The notes beneath the pieces were generated by a model, which was not told where the DNA came from, ran no database searches, and saw nothing but the letters and a program-made list of their open reading frames with translations. DNA of 64,000 bases from Cavia porcellus. Taxonomy: Eukaryota; Chordata; Mammalia; Rodentia; Caviidae. Shown one piece after another: positions 45,146-55,338 of this stretch. How positions within the stretch are numbered: position 1 is the first letter of the stretch; each line of letters begins with the position of its first letter. The DNA lies in contig NW_026947544.1 in assembly GCF_034190915.1 (NCBI RefSeq), positions 1,462,001-1,526,000 of the forward strand, given 5' to 3'. The position numbers were made by a program, and so were the translations under genes.

Positions 45146-45163
45146 TCCCTGATTCGGGCGCCA
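45146..45163 (-). other. Primer binding site, tRNA-Lys type
   Basis: On the minus strand, five bases (ACAAG) after the LTR's terminal CA, TGGCGCCCGAATCAGGGAC follows. It matches the 3' end of tRNA-Lys (Lys3 class) except for one extra base after CGAA. Confidence 0.82.
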
Positions 45164-45168
45164 CTTGT

Positions 45169-45704
45169 TGCGAGTGTCTAGTGCACTCTGAACCCCGGGA
45201 AGAGGCACACACACACCAAGTCGGGACACGGGGAGGGGGGGGTTGTGCAGTGCAAAGAAAAGAAGCAGCAGAGAGAAACAGCAATTGCAACTGCACACCA
45301 AGTCTTTATTTCAGGGCTCTTATATAGTAAACCAGGTCAACTCACAGAGCACAGGCAATTATCTTGAAAAAACACTCTTTGTAACAAGATTTGTGACCAA
45401 CTACAATGTTTCTCTCTATGTTAAACAAACAAAAATAGTTCTTCCAGCCACACTAACCCAGGAGGAATCCCATTAGCCCAAGAACGCTTTTAATTATGTT
45501 TGTTCTTTCTAGCCACCTGAAGGTTGGCCACCTCCTCATGACTCTGCAAACAAAGCCAAGTACAGTATGGGCTCAGAGGGGGGAACATGTTCCCTCACTG
45601 GGGTCGGGCCTTCCCCTCCCGTCTCTGTCCTGCATACCAGGGGCTATTGTTTATTGCAGGTCACGAGGGGGCCAGAGCCTCAAAGCAACTCTTCATCCTC
45701 CACA
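45169..45704 (-). repeat. 5' LTR (536 bp)
   Basis: It aligns to 39529-40060 with 8 substitutions and a 4-bp insertion (ATTA, near 45493). The TATA box is at 45327-45320 and AATAAA at 45310-45305 on the minus strand. It would be the promoter of the provirus. Unusually, a PPT and env tail lie on its outer side (45705-45967). Confidence 0.92.
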
Positions 45705-45967
45705 CTTCCTCCCTTTTTATTTTTTAAGAACAATTTCCATAAGGCCAGATTATTTGTAGCATTTCATCTTATGCAGTAAAAATACACAAGAACTATGGCA
45801 ATGAAAGCTATAATTAAGCTAAGTCCCGTGCAGCTTAAAGTGTGGGTGAAGCTTTGCCAAATTCCTTTAGGGTCCAGCCCTTCCAAGGAATGAGCAAGCA
45901 ATTGAGCAAACTGTGCCAGAGATTCATCATCATTATGCTTTGCAAAATCTTGGTCAATTTGATTATG
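45705..45967 (-). pseudogene. env 3' tail plus PPT outside the 5' LTR
   Basis: Directly beyond the U3 end lie a second polypurine tract (45719-45705) and 248 bp that match 40076-40323, the 3' end of env with its membrane-anchor region. Two substitutions separate the copies here. One changes the TAA found in the main env to CAA (45952-45950). Homology stops at 45967 and minisatellite sequence follows. A normal provirus has host DNA here. Confidence 0.88.
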
Positions 45968-46605
45968 TCAGTAAAGGAATTGAAGATAAGAATATTGAAT
46001 TGTGGGAAAGCAAGATTGTGGCAGTACATAGAACTGTGAGAAGAGGGGATGTGGCAGAACATAGAATTGTGGGAAAGGATTATGGAGGAATAAGGAATTT
46101 TGGGAGAGAACATTAAACTGTGGCAAAAAAGGATTATAGGGGAATAAGGAATTATGGAAAGGCAAGATTGTGATAGAATAAGCAATTATGAGAAGAAACA
46201 TGAATTTTGGGAAGAAGGGATTATGGACAATATATGGAATTATGAGGAGAGATTATGACAAAACAAGGAATTTTAGGAGAGACCAGATAACTTCAAGAAG
46301 GAGCGATTATGGTAGAGCAAGGAATTGTGAGAAGATGGAATTGTGGCAGAATGTGGAATTGTAGGTGAGATCATTGAATTGTGGCAAGGGAGGATTGTGA
46401 CCAAACAACAAATTATGTGAGAGAACACTGAATTATGGAAACAAGGAATTGTGGCAGACCAAGAAATTATGGGAAGGAACACTGAATTGTGGGAAGAAAG
46501 GATTATGCATAAGCAAGGAACTGTGGGAGACAGTAACAAGTTTTGTGGAAGAGACCAATGACATATGGGTAGGAGGTATTACAGCAGAAGCAAGGAATTG
46601 TGGGA
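45968..46605 (+). repeat. Degenerate minisatellite, right part
   Basis: About 18-20 units of roughly 30-36 bp built on GAATTGTGGGAAGAA + GGATTGTGGCAGAACAAG. TGTGGGAA and TATGGGAA variants recur in most units. It continues the array at 38470-39528. Confidence 0.85.
46202..46428 (+). repeat. Left arm of a 227-bp inverted repeat
   Basis: It matches the reverse complement of 50990-51216 along all 227 bp without gaps, with about 18 mismatches counted by eye. The arm spans several minisatellite units in the same register, so it is a duplicated segment and not chance similarity between units. Confidence 0.88.
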
Positions 46606-47184
46606 TATCTCATTTATTATACTATTTTTCCAACTCTCTTTTCCCCTGAGTGTCATTTTCTCTACAAATCTCTCTCCTTGCCTGAAATTCCTCATTCTGG
46701 GACTGAGTGAAAAACAGGATAAACTACACGCAGGTTGGTTTGTGTGAAAACAGCAGAGCACCTTGCACAGTTTCTAATACAGATGTGCTGTGAAAAGCAT
46801 GTGGTTGATGTGCTTTGTCCAACTGCACACTGCAGAAACCATCTGCTATGATATCAGCCTTACCAAGCCCACAACACCCACTAAATAAGATACCCTCAAC
46901 CCAGGAGAACATATGAAACAAAGCCATGTATTGGTCCATAGGCAAAAACCAGACAAGGGAGCCAACCTTGTGTACCCCAAGGGAATAATGCAGTGTTTCC
47001 TAATCCAGCCTGCAGAGAGACATCATAGAACACTAATTTGAATGACAAGAACCAGCTGTGTTTGTTAAAGGACTGCACTGCTGGGAGGAAGTCACAGAGG
47101 CTTGTGTGAAATGCTCTGCAGTTTCTGAGGCAACTTCCAGATGAAGGCAGCAGGAAGAGCTCCCTCAAAGCAGTGCTCTGAATT
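46606..47184. other. Unassigned non-coding DNA
   Basis: No named repeat or gene. Frames of 60-90 codons have no motif. Confidence 0.4.
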
Positions 47185-47335
47185 TGGTGACTTTGTGTGA
47201 CTGGAAGAAGTTCCCCAATTGCCAGTTCAGTGGGGATAATAATAGCCTACCTTGTAAAGTTGCGACTTGGATTAAAATAGATTGTATCCTACCCAAGTGT
47301 CCTAGCCAAGAGCCTGATGCATGTCAAACATTCAA
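47185..47335 (+). repeat. MIR SINE
   Basis: GTGACTGGAAGAAGTTCCCC, CAGTGGGGATAATAATAGCC and TACCTTGTAAAGTTGCGACT, then AGAGCCTGATGCATG, follow the MIR core order (aatggggataataatagtacctacc). Confidence 0.75.
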
Positions 47336-47469
47336 AGTCATTCAGCTATTTCTGTCATCATAATTTATGTTAGCAGGTCACTTCATATTTCCTTTCAGCT
47401 CAATCATTATGTCTCTGAGTCAAAGTTGTGGGAGTGGAAGTCACCCTTGAGCCTAAGTTTAGAAACAGC

Positions 47470-47473
<4 letters not shown>

Positions 47474-47542
<69 letters not shown>
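47474..47542. repeat. (TC)n microsatellite
   Basis: About 33 uninterrupted TC units followed by CCCCTCTCTG. A perfect dinucleotide tract this long is probably length-polymorphic. Confidence 0.95.
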
Positions 47543-47837
47543 CCTCTCTGTTTGTCTTGCTCACTCACTCTCACTCTCATTTTATTTCTTTATTTTATTG
47601 CCACTTTTTCTTAGGGAGCAAGAGTGGGTGTAACATGAAGCAGGACTAAGATATGTTGTAGCCTGGAGCTGGCAGTGAGAAGAGGAGGGAGAGGTCTCCT
47701 GTGTGTTGAGTATAATGGTTGATACATTGTGTTTACAAACATTGAGCTTAGAAGTTGAACTAAGTGACTCAGCAGGGGGCCAGGGTTCTTTGTAAACATC
47801 CTGAGCCTGTGCAAGAGGAGGACAAAAAGATGGTGTA

Positions 47838-49536
47838 CTTTAAAATCAGGCACAAGACAAGACACAAGATGTCCTTTATCACCACTCCTATTTAACATAG
47901 TACTGGAAGTACTAGCCAGAGCAATTAGGCAAAAAGAGAAATAAAAGGGGTAAAGATAGGAAAAGAAGAAGTTAAATTATCATTGTTTGCAGATGACATG
48001 ATACTCTACATAGAAGACCCCCTAAACCCCATTGAAAGACCCTTAGATACAATAAATGAATTCAGTAATGTGGCTGGATACAAAATCAATACTCAGAAAT
48101 CAATAGCATTCCTATACATGAACAACAAAATCACAGAGAGGGAAATAAGAGAAACTACACTCTTCACATTAGCAAGCAAAAAAATGAAATATTTAGGAAT
48201 TACTCTTACAAAAGAAGTGAAAGATTTATACAGTGAAAATTATAATACACTGAAAAAAGAAATTGAAGACGATCTCAGAAAATGGAAAGACATCCCTTGC
48301 TCATGGATAGGAAGAACAAACATTGTGAAAATGGCCATTCTCCCAAAACTGTTATACAGATTCAATGCAATCCCAATAAAAATACCATCAACATACCTTA
48401 TAGATCTAGAGAAATCACTCCTAAATTTCATCTGGAACCAGAAGAGACCTAGAATCGCAAAGGCAATTCTAAGCAGCAAAGACAAAGCAGGAGGCATCAC
48501 AATCCCTGACTTGAAGTTATACTACAAAGCAACAGTAGTAAAATCAACATGGTATTGGAATCAAAACAGAGCTGAAGATCAGTGGAATAGATTAGAAGAT
48601 ACAACCACAACTACAAACACACTCAACCACCTTATCTTTGATAAAGGAGCCAAGCAGGTTGAGTGGAAGAAGGATAGTCTCTTTAATAAATGATGTTGGA
48701 AAAACTGGCTCTCCATTTGCCAAAAACTAAAGCTAGACCCATGTCTATCACCATGTACTAAATTAAAATCTAAATGGGTCAAAGATCTGAATATTAAAAC
48801 AGAAACACTAAATCTATTGGAAGACAAATTGGGTAGAAACCTTGAAGACATAGGAGTAGGTAGAGAATTCATGAACAGGACTCAAACCGCATGGGAAATA
48901 CTTCCCAGAATCAATAGTTGGGACCACTTCTTATTAAAAAGTTTCTGCATGTCAAAACAAATCTCCAGCATGGTAAAAAGAAAACCCACAAACTGGGAAA
49001 AGATTTTAGTGAACTCTCTCTCAGACAAGGGACTCTTGTCTAAAATATAAAGAATTAAAAAATAAAAACTCAGACCTCCAAAATTCAAAGATCCAATCCA
49101 AAAACGGGCATCTGAGATGAATATGCAATTCTCAGATGAAGAAATGCAAATGGCAAATAAATACATGAAAAAATGTTCATCATCATTGGTCATTAGAGAA
49201 ATGCAAATTAAAACCACACTGACATACCATCTCACTCTTGAAAGAATGGTCAGGATCAAGAAAACCAACAACAACAAATGCTGGAGAGGCTGTGGGGAAA
49301 CAGGAACTCTCCTACACTGTTGGTGGGAGTGTAGACTGGTGCAGCCTTTGTGGAGGTCAGTCTGCAGATTTCTCAAAAAGCTGGGACTGGAAGTCCCATT
49401 TGTTCCAGCTATTCCACTTCTAGGCATATTCCCAGAAGAACTGAAAGCATCATACCACAGTAATATATGTGCACCTATGTTTACAGCAGCACAATTTGTA
49501 ATCGCCAGATCTTGGAAACAACCCAAGTGTCCATAA
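47838..49536 (+). pseudogene. L1 ORF2 C-terminal half, copy A, disrupted
   Basis: Small insertions near 47857 and 47934 break the frame before the FADD box. A 236-codon frame (47983-48693) starts at the Met of FADDM and ends at a TGA where copies B and C have TGG. The frame is recovered in pieces up to the KCP-stop at 49536, where a Cys-rich C-terminal motif (CWRGCGETGTLLHCWWEC, about 49280-49335) is readable. No enzyme can be made. Confidence 0.85.
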
Positions 49537-50929
49537 ACTGAGGAATGGATAAAAAGTTGTGGTATTTCTATACAATGGAGTATTATTCAGCTATAAAGAA
49601 GGATCACATTGAGATATTTATCAATAAATGGGCACAGCTTGAGACCATACTCATAAGTGAAATAAATCAATCTCACATGTATGAATACCAAATCGTTTCC
49701 CTAATGTAAGTAATGATTCAAATATATAAAAGTATGTAGTAATCATGATTCCCCATTATGTGGCCTTGAAGCCTTATAAAGTTTTCACTTATTAATTGGA
49801 AAGGCTTTATTCTGGGCTTCTCAATATGGAAGTATTTGAAGCTATAGTATATGAAGTTTTATTCAAATATTTCAAGGAAAAAGACAGACACTATGGTAAC
49901 TACTATTAAGTCGTGTTTTTTGGTGGTGAACCACTAGGTTGCTGAAACAGTCATGCTTTGACCTGTATTGTTATATTGTTATGTCCTGTTTTATCTTAAT
50001 CTCTGCCTTATTCATTAAAAAATTATTTAGTTATTTTTTTATGTTTTTTTAATTAAGGGGAAATTTTTTAAAAATTCGCAGGGTATATAATAGTAAATTT
50101 TTTTATTTCCTATTAACTTGTTTTGAAGTCCAGTAAAATTCCCACTATCTTTTTTGACTGATTAGACTCTGTTTCATTCTGTATGATAGTATCAACTTTG
50201 AGGGTATAGGCAACTACTTTGAAGGCAGTAAGATTCACTAAGATGCCCATTCTGGTTTGACTATTGTCTCCTTTGGAAGTCCTGTAATGTTTACAATGCT
50301 TAAGTTTTATTCTTCCTGTAATGTTTACAATGCTTAAGTTTTATTGGTCTTGTTCTCTACTGTTTTGTTCAACTTTATAATATCTAATGAGATAGACAAT
50401 TCTTTTTAAGGAAACAAGAGCCATTCTTGATAACCATTGTTGATAACCTTGTACTCTGTTTTACATCATGTGCTATGTCTATTCTTGGTTTGACTGACAG
50501 CTTTGTTTTGCCATATTTGACTTTATTCTCCCCCCCCACAAAAAAAGTAATAAGAACTAAGGAGTAATAAAACCCAAAATGTGTAAATTTTGTTGTAAAA
50601 AAGAGAGGGGAAAAAAGTGTTCTAAATGATACAACAGCAAGAGTGTTTAGGGGTGTTAAATAGCTGACCATATTAATGTTTTTATTGGATCATTGAACAC
50701 AGCTGTTTGCAATCTCACTGTTTGAGTGTCCACTTTGCATGCTTTGATACTGTGATTTGAGCAACTGTCTCTAAGATGATAACATGTAATCTATTAACCG
50801 GTGATTTCTTACTGGTTTTTTTTTTTTTTTTTTGTAGTTTTGTATTACTTGTACCCTTACACTGCTTTGTTTTGTTTTGTTTTTTCTCTTTTTCCTTTTA
50901 AATAAAATTTTTTAAAAAAAGACGGTATA
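47838..50929 (+). mobile_element. L1 copy A, 5'-truncated (ORF2 3' half + 3' UTR)
   Basis: It begins in the RT domain (TTTAAAATCAGGCACAAGAC, equivalent to about 62580 in copy C) and runs through the ORF2 end (TAA at 49534-49536) and a roughly 1.4-kb AT-rich 3' UTR to AATAAAATTTTTTAAAAAAA. An imperfect 14-bp target-site duplication flanks it: AAAAAGATGGTGTA (47824-47837) and AAAAAGACGGTATA (50916-50929). A 31-bp segment of the 3' UTR is tandemly duplicated (50281-50311 and 50315-50345). Confidence 0.9.
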
Positions 50930-50989
50930 AATGCTAGACCTGCCCTAGGACAAGTAGCCTGCATACACTCTAAGGATGGAAGACAAATT

Positions 50990-51216
50990 GTGTTCTCTCA
51001 CACAATTTGCTATTCAGTCACAATCCTTCCTTGCCACAATTCAATGATCTCATCTACAATTCCACATTCTGCCACATATCCCTCTTCCCACAATTCCTTG
51101 CTCTACTATAATCCCTCTTTCTTGAAGTTAGCTGGTCTCTCCTAAAATTCCTTGTTCTGTCATAATCTCTCCTCATAATTCCATATACTGCCCATAATCC
51201 CTTCTTCCCAAAATTC
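50990..51216 (-). repeat. Right arm of the 227-bp inverted repeat
   Basis: Plus-strand CCACAATTCCTTGCTCTACT and ATAATCTCTCCTCATAATTC are the reverse complement of the minisatellite units at 46202-46428. About 92% identical. The minisatellite orientation flips here. Confidence 0.88.
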
Positions 51217-51224
51217 CCCACCCC

Positions 51225-51414
51225 ACTTGCCCTTTATGGCTATTGTTGCTTTTGCTGTTTTCTGTAACCCTCTGCCACACCTTCTACCTTCAAACCTGAT
51301 GATTACAGACTGAAACTTCCATAAACAATGAGCTAAATAAACCTTTCCATCCTTCATTTTGGGTGTTGGGTATTTTGTCTGAGCAACAAGAGAAAAGTAA
51401 CCAAGACACTGAGT
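51225..51414 (+). repeat. MaLR-type LTR 3' part
   Basis: TTTATGGCTATTGTTGCTTT, AATGAGCTAAATAAACCTTT and TTTTGGGTGTTGGGTATTTT, ending at AGTAACCAAGACA. The 5' half is missing next to the inverted-repeat arm. Confidence 0.7.
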
Positions 51415-51799
51415 AGGGAAGATGCATAGAGTGTCCCTGTGAAGGGCAGAGGAGAGGAGAGAAGGACTGAGATTTGGTGAGATCAAGACTCAGCTTCCAG
51501 CTGGGGCCCTCAGTGGTGCTGCTCTGCCTCATCTGGTGCCAGTGCCATGGATCCTGGAGCTGTTGACCTTGGTGACTTTGGCCCAAAGGGATTCAAATGT
51601 CTGGGCAGGATTGCAAATGGGAGTATTAACACTTAAAAAAATGAGATGGAAGAGGAAAAGAATCAGGAGACTTGTGTGAGGAAGGCACACAGTTCAAGGA
51701 GCATCCTAGGTGTAGGTGCTTTCCAGGCAGAGCCAACAATCCCATGGCAGGAAGAGCACTGCTAGAATTTTCCACCTCGGGATCAGAATCAAAGAGGCT

Positions 51800-52165
51800 G
51801 GAGGTCTCATGGCTCCTAAGTGAGGGGAAGGAAGGAGCAAGAGAAGGAAGAAGGGGAAGAGAATGGGTGGAGAAGGAAGGGAAAATAGATAAAGGGGAAA
51901 AGGAGGGAGAGAAGGAGGCAAGAAGGCAGGGAGGGAAGGAGCGAAAGATGGACAAGAAGGAAGATGGACTGATGAGAAGGTAAGGAAGAAGAAAGGAGGA
52001 GAGGAAGGAGGAAGGGAAGAAAGAAAAGAAAAGGGAGAGAGAGGGAAGGAAGGTAGGATGATAAAGACAGAAAGGAATGAGGGAAAGGAAAGGAGGAAAG
52101 AATGAAGAAAGAGAAGGAAAGAAACGAAGGGGAAGATAAGACAGGGAGGAAAGAAGGAAGGGGCC
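51800..52165 (+). repeat. Polypurine (GGAA/GAGA) tract
   Basis: About 360 bp of almost pure A/G on the plus strand (AGGAAGAAGGGGAAGAGAAT, GGGAAGGAAGGTAGG and similar) with few pyrimidines. Frames through it (Glu/Lys/Arg one way, Ser/Phe/Pro the other) are compositional. Confidence 0.85.
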
Positions 52166-53609
52166 TTAAGTAGGAAAGTTTGGGTTATTCACTGATGATC
52201 AGGTCAGCACTTCTGACCTCTCACCTAGAAATGCCAGGTACAAACCTGGCTTCCAGTTTCACCTCCAAAGCAGAAATGTACTTAGGCTGACCAAAAGTCC
52301 AATGGTGCATGACAAAAGTCTGTCAGCTCTGCTGGAACCCCAGATGTCCTCCATGGTGAAACTGACCTCACCAAGGTTTTCCCTGTACTCCTTCCTCTAC
52401 TCCATCCACTCCTCACTTTGAGGACTCAGCTAGGGTGTCTGGGGGTGGAAGACAAAAGCAGAAGAAAGGTAACCTCATGTCTCACACAGAAGCAAGCCTG
52501 GTTTCCCTGCACAACAACAGCAGCTGCTGCCTGCATCCTGGACTATACCAGCATGTGTCCTTCAGTGACGGGAACACAGGGTACCCATTCTGCACTCTGT
52601 GTTTGTCATTAAAAGCCCCGGTTGACAGAACTCCGAGCAGGGACCTTCTTGAGCTCCAAAGCAAAATTATTCATGAGAAATGACTTCCACAGCTTGCAAT
52701 TTGGGTAACTGATATATAGAACAAGGATGAAAGCAAGAAGAAAAGAAAAGACGGATTACCTGTAGCCCTGCTTTTTGTTTTCTTTTCTTTCCTTTTCTTT
52801 TTCTTTCAGTACTGTAAGCAATGGTTTTAAGAACCCACAACTGCTCTGCACTAACACACAGTCTCCCAAAAGAACTGACAGTTACCAAACCATCCATGGG
52901 CCTTGAGACCTGCAGAAAGACTTAGTTAGCTGGAAGTGGGGCAAGTGGGAATGGATGGATCTCAAGGAAAGCAGCTGGGGTTTATATTCGCCCTGAGTCA
53001 GAAAGAGTTTGGGAATCTACTTAATTTCCTACCAGGCCATTCGGGGATCTGTATTTGTTTTGTTTTTTTGTTTGTTTGTTTTTTTTCATCTCTCCCAAGA
53101 AAAAGTTAGCATTTTCCCTAACTTCCAAAAGGAAATCAAAATACTGCCTGTTTTCAGTAAGCCAGAACACATCTCAATCAAAATTATGTTCTGCAAAAAG
53201 GAAGCAGAAAGTGAAAGAGGGGGAATTGCCTAGGAGTTGCTTGGCAGTGTGGCTTATAGGGTGGTTTGGGGGCCACTGTAAGAAAGCAACCGTTAGGGTG
53301 CAGCAGGGTGCTTCCTAGACTATCTTGCCACTCATACTCTGAGTCAAAGAGAGTGGCATGGGGCTGCTGCCCACCCCTTCCAGTGGTACAGCAATCACAT
53401 GCTTTCTTTGAATGTTATAACCAGTCAGTATGTAAGATTCTTTTGCTGAAGGTAGAACATTCCCTTTGGCTAGCCAGCCCACTCTTCAGGGCTGAGCTGT
53501 TCTTAAAACCAGAAATAGTGTCTTCTTCTCAATAGAAGTAGGGCCAAATGCAAGCCAAACAAGTGAGGAAAAAAGATTCACAGCCAAGCATATTCAAAGG
53601 ATTCTCTTG
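52166..53609. other. Unassigned non-coding DNA
   Basis: No gene recognised. There is a (TTTTC)n-like tract at 52772-52803 and a GTTTT-rich stretch at about 53055-53083. Frames of 60-90 codons have no motif. It ends at the 5' monomer of L1 copy B. Confidence 0.4.
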
Positions 53610-53610
53610 G

Positions 53611-53963
53611 CCGCGCCTGGACATCGGTGTGCAGAGGAGGAGCTGGGCAGATCTGGGGTGCCCTCACCGGCCTCTCTGTGTGTCTGGAGGACTCTTGATA
53701 TCTCCGCCCAGACTGCTGGAGTCCCCCCAGGCTTCCAGGCGAAGTGAAGGGGAGAGGTGGGTTTGAGGCTTCCACATGAGCCTCCCCATTCCGGTTATAC
53801 TTGGAGAACTGCTGAGCTCCCAACGAGTGGGCCTGCCCACACTATCAGCCTAGCCCAGCCTGTTTAGCTGCCGCGCCTGGCTATTGGTGTACAGAGGAGG
53901 AGCTGGGCGGATCTGGGGTGCCTGCATCGGCCTCTCCGTGTGTCTGGAGGACTCTGGATATCT
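53611..53963 (+). promoter_or_regulatory. L1 5' monomer array, copy B
   Basis: CCGCGCCTGG occurs at 53611 and 53871 and GATATCTC at 53697 and 53957, a period of exactly 260 bp. About 1.35 monomers. After the second GATATCTC the sequence switches to the leader (TGCAAGCAGGGAGGGTCCAC). Confidence 0.9.
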
Positions 53964-54266
53964 CTGCAAGCAGGGAGGGTCCACAGGTTCCTGAGGCACC
54001 ACGGCCTGTGGTGAGTACCCTAACCCGGCTGCAATTGAAGAACTGTGGAGCTTCCAAGGGGCAGGTGGGCGCACAGTGTCCCTGAGGCCCAGCTGGTCTG
54101 GAACTGCGGAGTTCTGAGCAGGCAGAGGAGGGCCACTGGTTCTGTAGGCCCAATGGCTTGGGGTAACGTTGTGCCAGAGTCTCAGTAGCTCCAAACATAG
54201 AAGGGGATTTTCAACAGATCCTAAGGAAGCTTTCAAATAACACTTAAAACACAGAAATATAGGAAA

Positions 54267-55319
54267 ATGACAAAACGAAAGACCAAATTACAACCTCAAA
54301 CCTCCAGCCCATCTCAAGAAACCCTAGGAGTGATGTATATAGAAGAAAATATATCCCATCCACCTCATATATCAGACACAATAGCTACTGAAATTGACAA
54401 GCAACTGCAGGAAGCTTTAAAGAAATTCAAACTCGAAATAATCTACCAGATAAAAGAAGAAATGATAAAAGAAATGAAAGAGATTCTAAATATATCTAAA
54501 GAAAACACAGATAAAAAATAGGAGGAACTACACAAAAAGATAGAATCCCTAGACGAGCAATATAAGAAACAAACAGAATACATAATGCAGATGCACAGAG
54601 ATATACAGGAAATAAAAAACTCCACTGAAAGTTGTAAAAACCGCCTTAATGAAAGTGAAGATAGAATTTCAGACCTTGAAGACAGGATTGCAGCTAGTGA
54701 ACAGGAAAGGAAAGATCTTTTGAAAATAACAAGGAATCAGGAAACAACAATTCAACAACTGCAAGACGATGCAAAGAAGAATAACATAAGAATGATAGGG
54801 ATTAATGAAAGAGAGGGAGACAACATGAAGGATGTCAGGAGGATATTTAGAGAAGTAATAGCTGAAAATTTCCCAAGCATGAGATCAGAAACTGACATCA
54901 GGATCAGTGAAGCATATAGAACTCCAAACAGTCATAACCAAAATAAAACTACACCCAGACATATAATAATCACCATCCCAGAAATCCAACACAAGAATAG
55001 ATTATTAAAAGCTGTCAGAGAGAAAAGACAGATCACTTATAAAGGAAAACCTATCAGAATCACAGCAGACTTCTCAGCAAAAACGATAAAGTCAAGAAGA
55101 ACATGGAGTGAAGTATTCCAGATCCTAAAACAAAATGATTTCCAAGCAAGACTGATATATCCTGCAAAACTATCATTCAAAATAGATGGTGCAATACGAT
55201 ACTTCCATGACAAAGAACAGTGGCAGAACTTCATGAACACCAAACCAACCCTGCAAAAAATATTGAAAGACAGTTTAGATACACAAAGGAAAAAACCACT
55301 AAGCAAAGCAAATAATTAA
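54267..55319 (+). pseudogene. L1 ORF1p gene, copy B, one nonsense codon
   Basis: Same frame and length as copy C's intact ORF1, but codon 85 is TAG (54519-54521) where copy C has TTG. The remainder is open to the TAA at 55317-55319: a coiled coil, an RNA-recognition-like domain (KNNIRMIGI about 170 on) and the conserved C-terminal domain. A product could start only from the internal Met near 54585, missing much of the coiled coil. Confidence 0.9.
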
Positions 55320-55338
55320 AAAGAACAGAAAGATAAAG

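Larger units (their letters stand above)
39529..45967 (-). mobile_element. Betaretrovirus-like (class II) endogenous provirus
   Basis: In viral (minus-strand) order: env-tail fragment and PPT (45967-45705), 5' LTR (45704-45169), PBS (45163 down), gag, dUTPase-protease, pol remnant, env, PPT (40075-40061), 3' LTR (40060-39529). A dUTPase fused to protease, the Lys-type PBS, and an Env with an arginine-rich leader and HML-like SU start place it with betaretrovirus-related ERVs. Gag is broken and pol has lost its polymerase and integrase cores. The LTRs differ by 8 substitutions and one 4-bp indel, so the insertion is recent relative to the surrounding repeats. No 6-bp target duplication was found: the left flank ends GAATGC and the right begins TCAGTA. 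This fits the abnormal right end. It cannot make particles by itself. Confidence 0.93.

Noticed and set aside
51672..51983. 103-codon Glu/Lys/Arg-rich frame
   Set aside because: It is a direct translation of the GA-rich polypurine tract.
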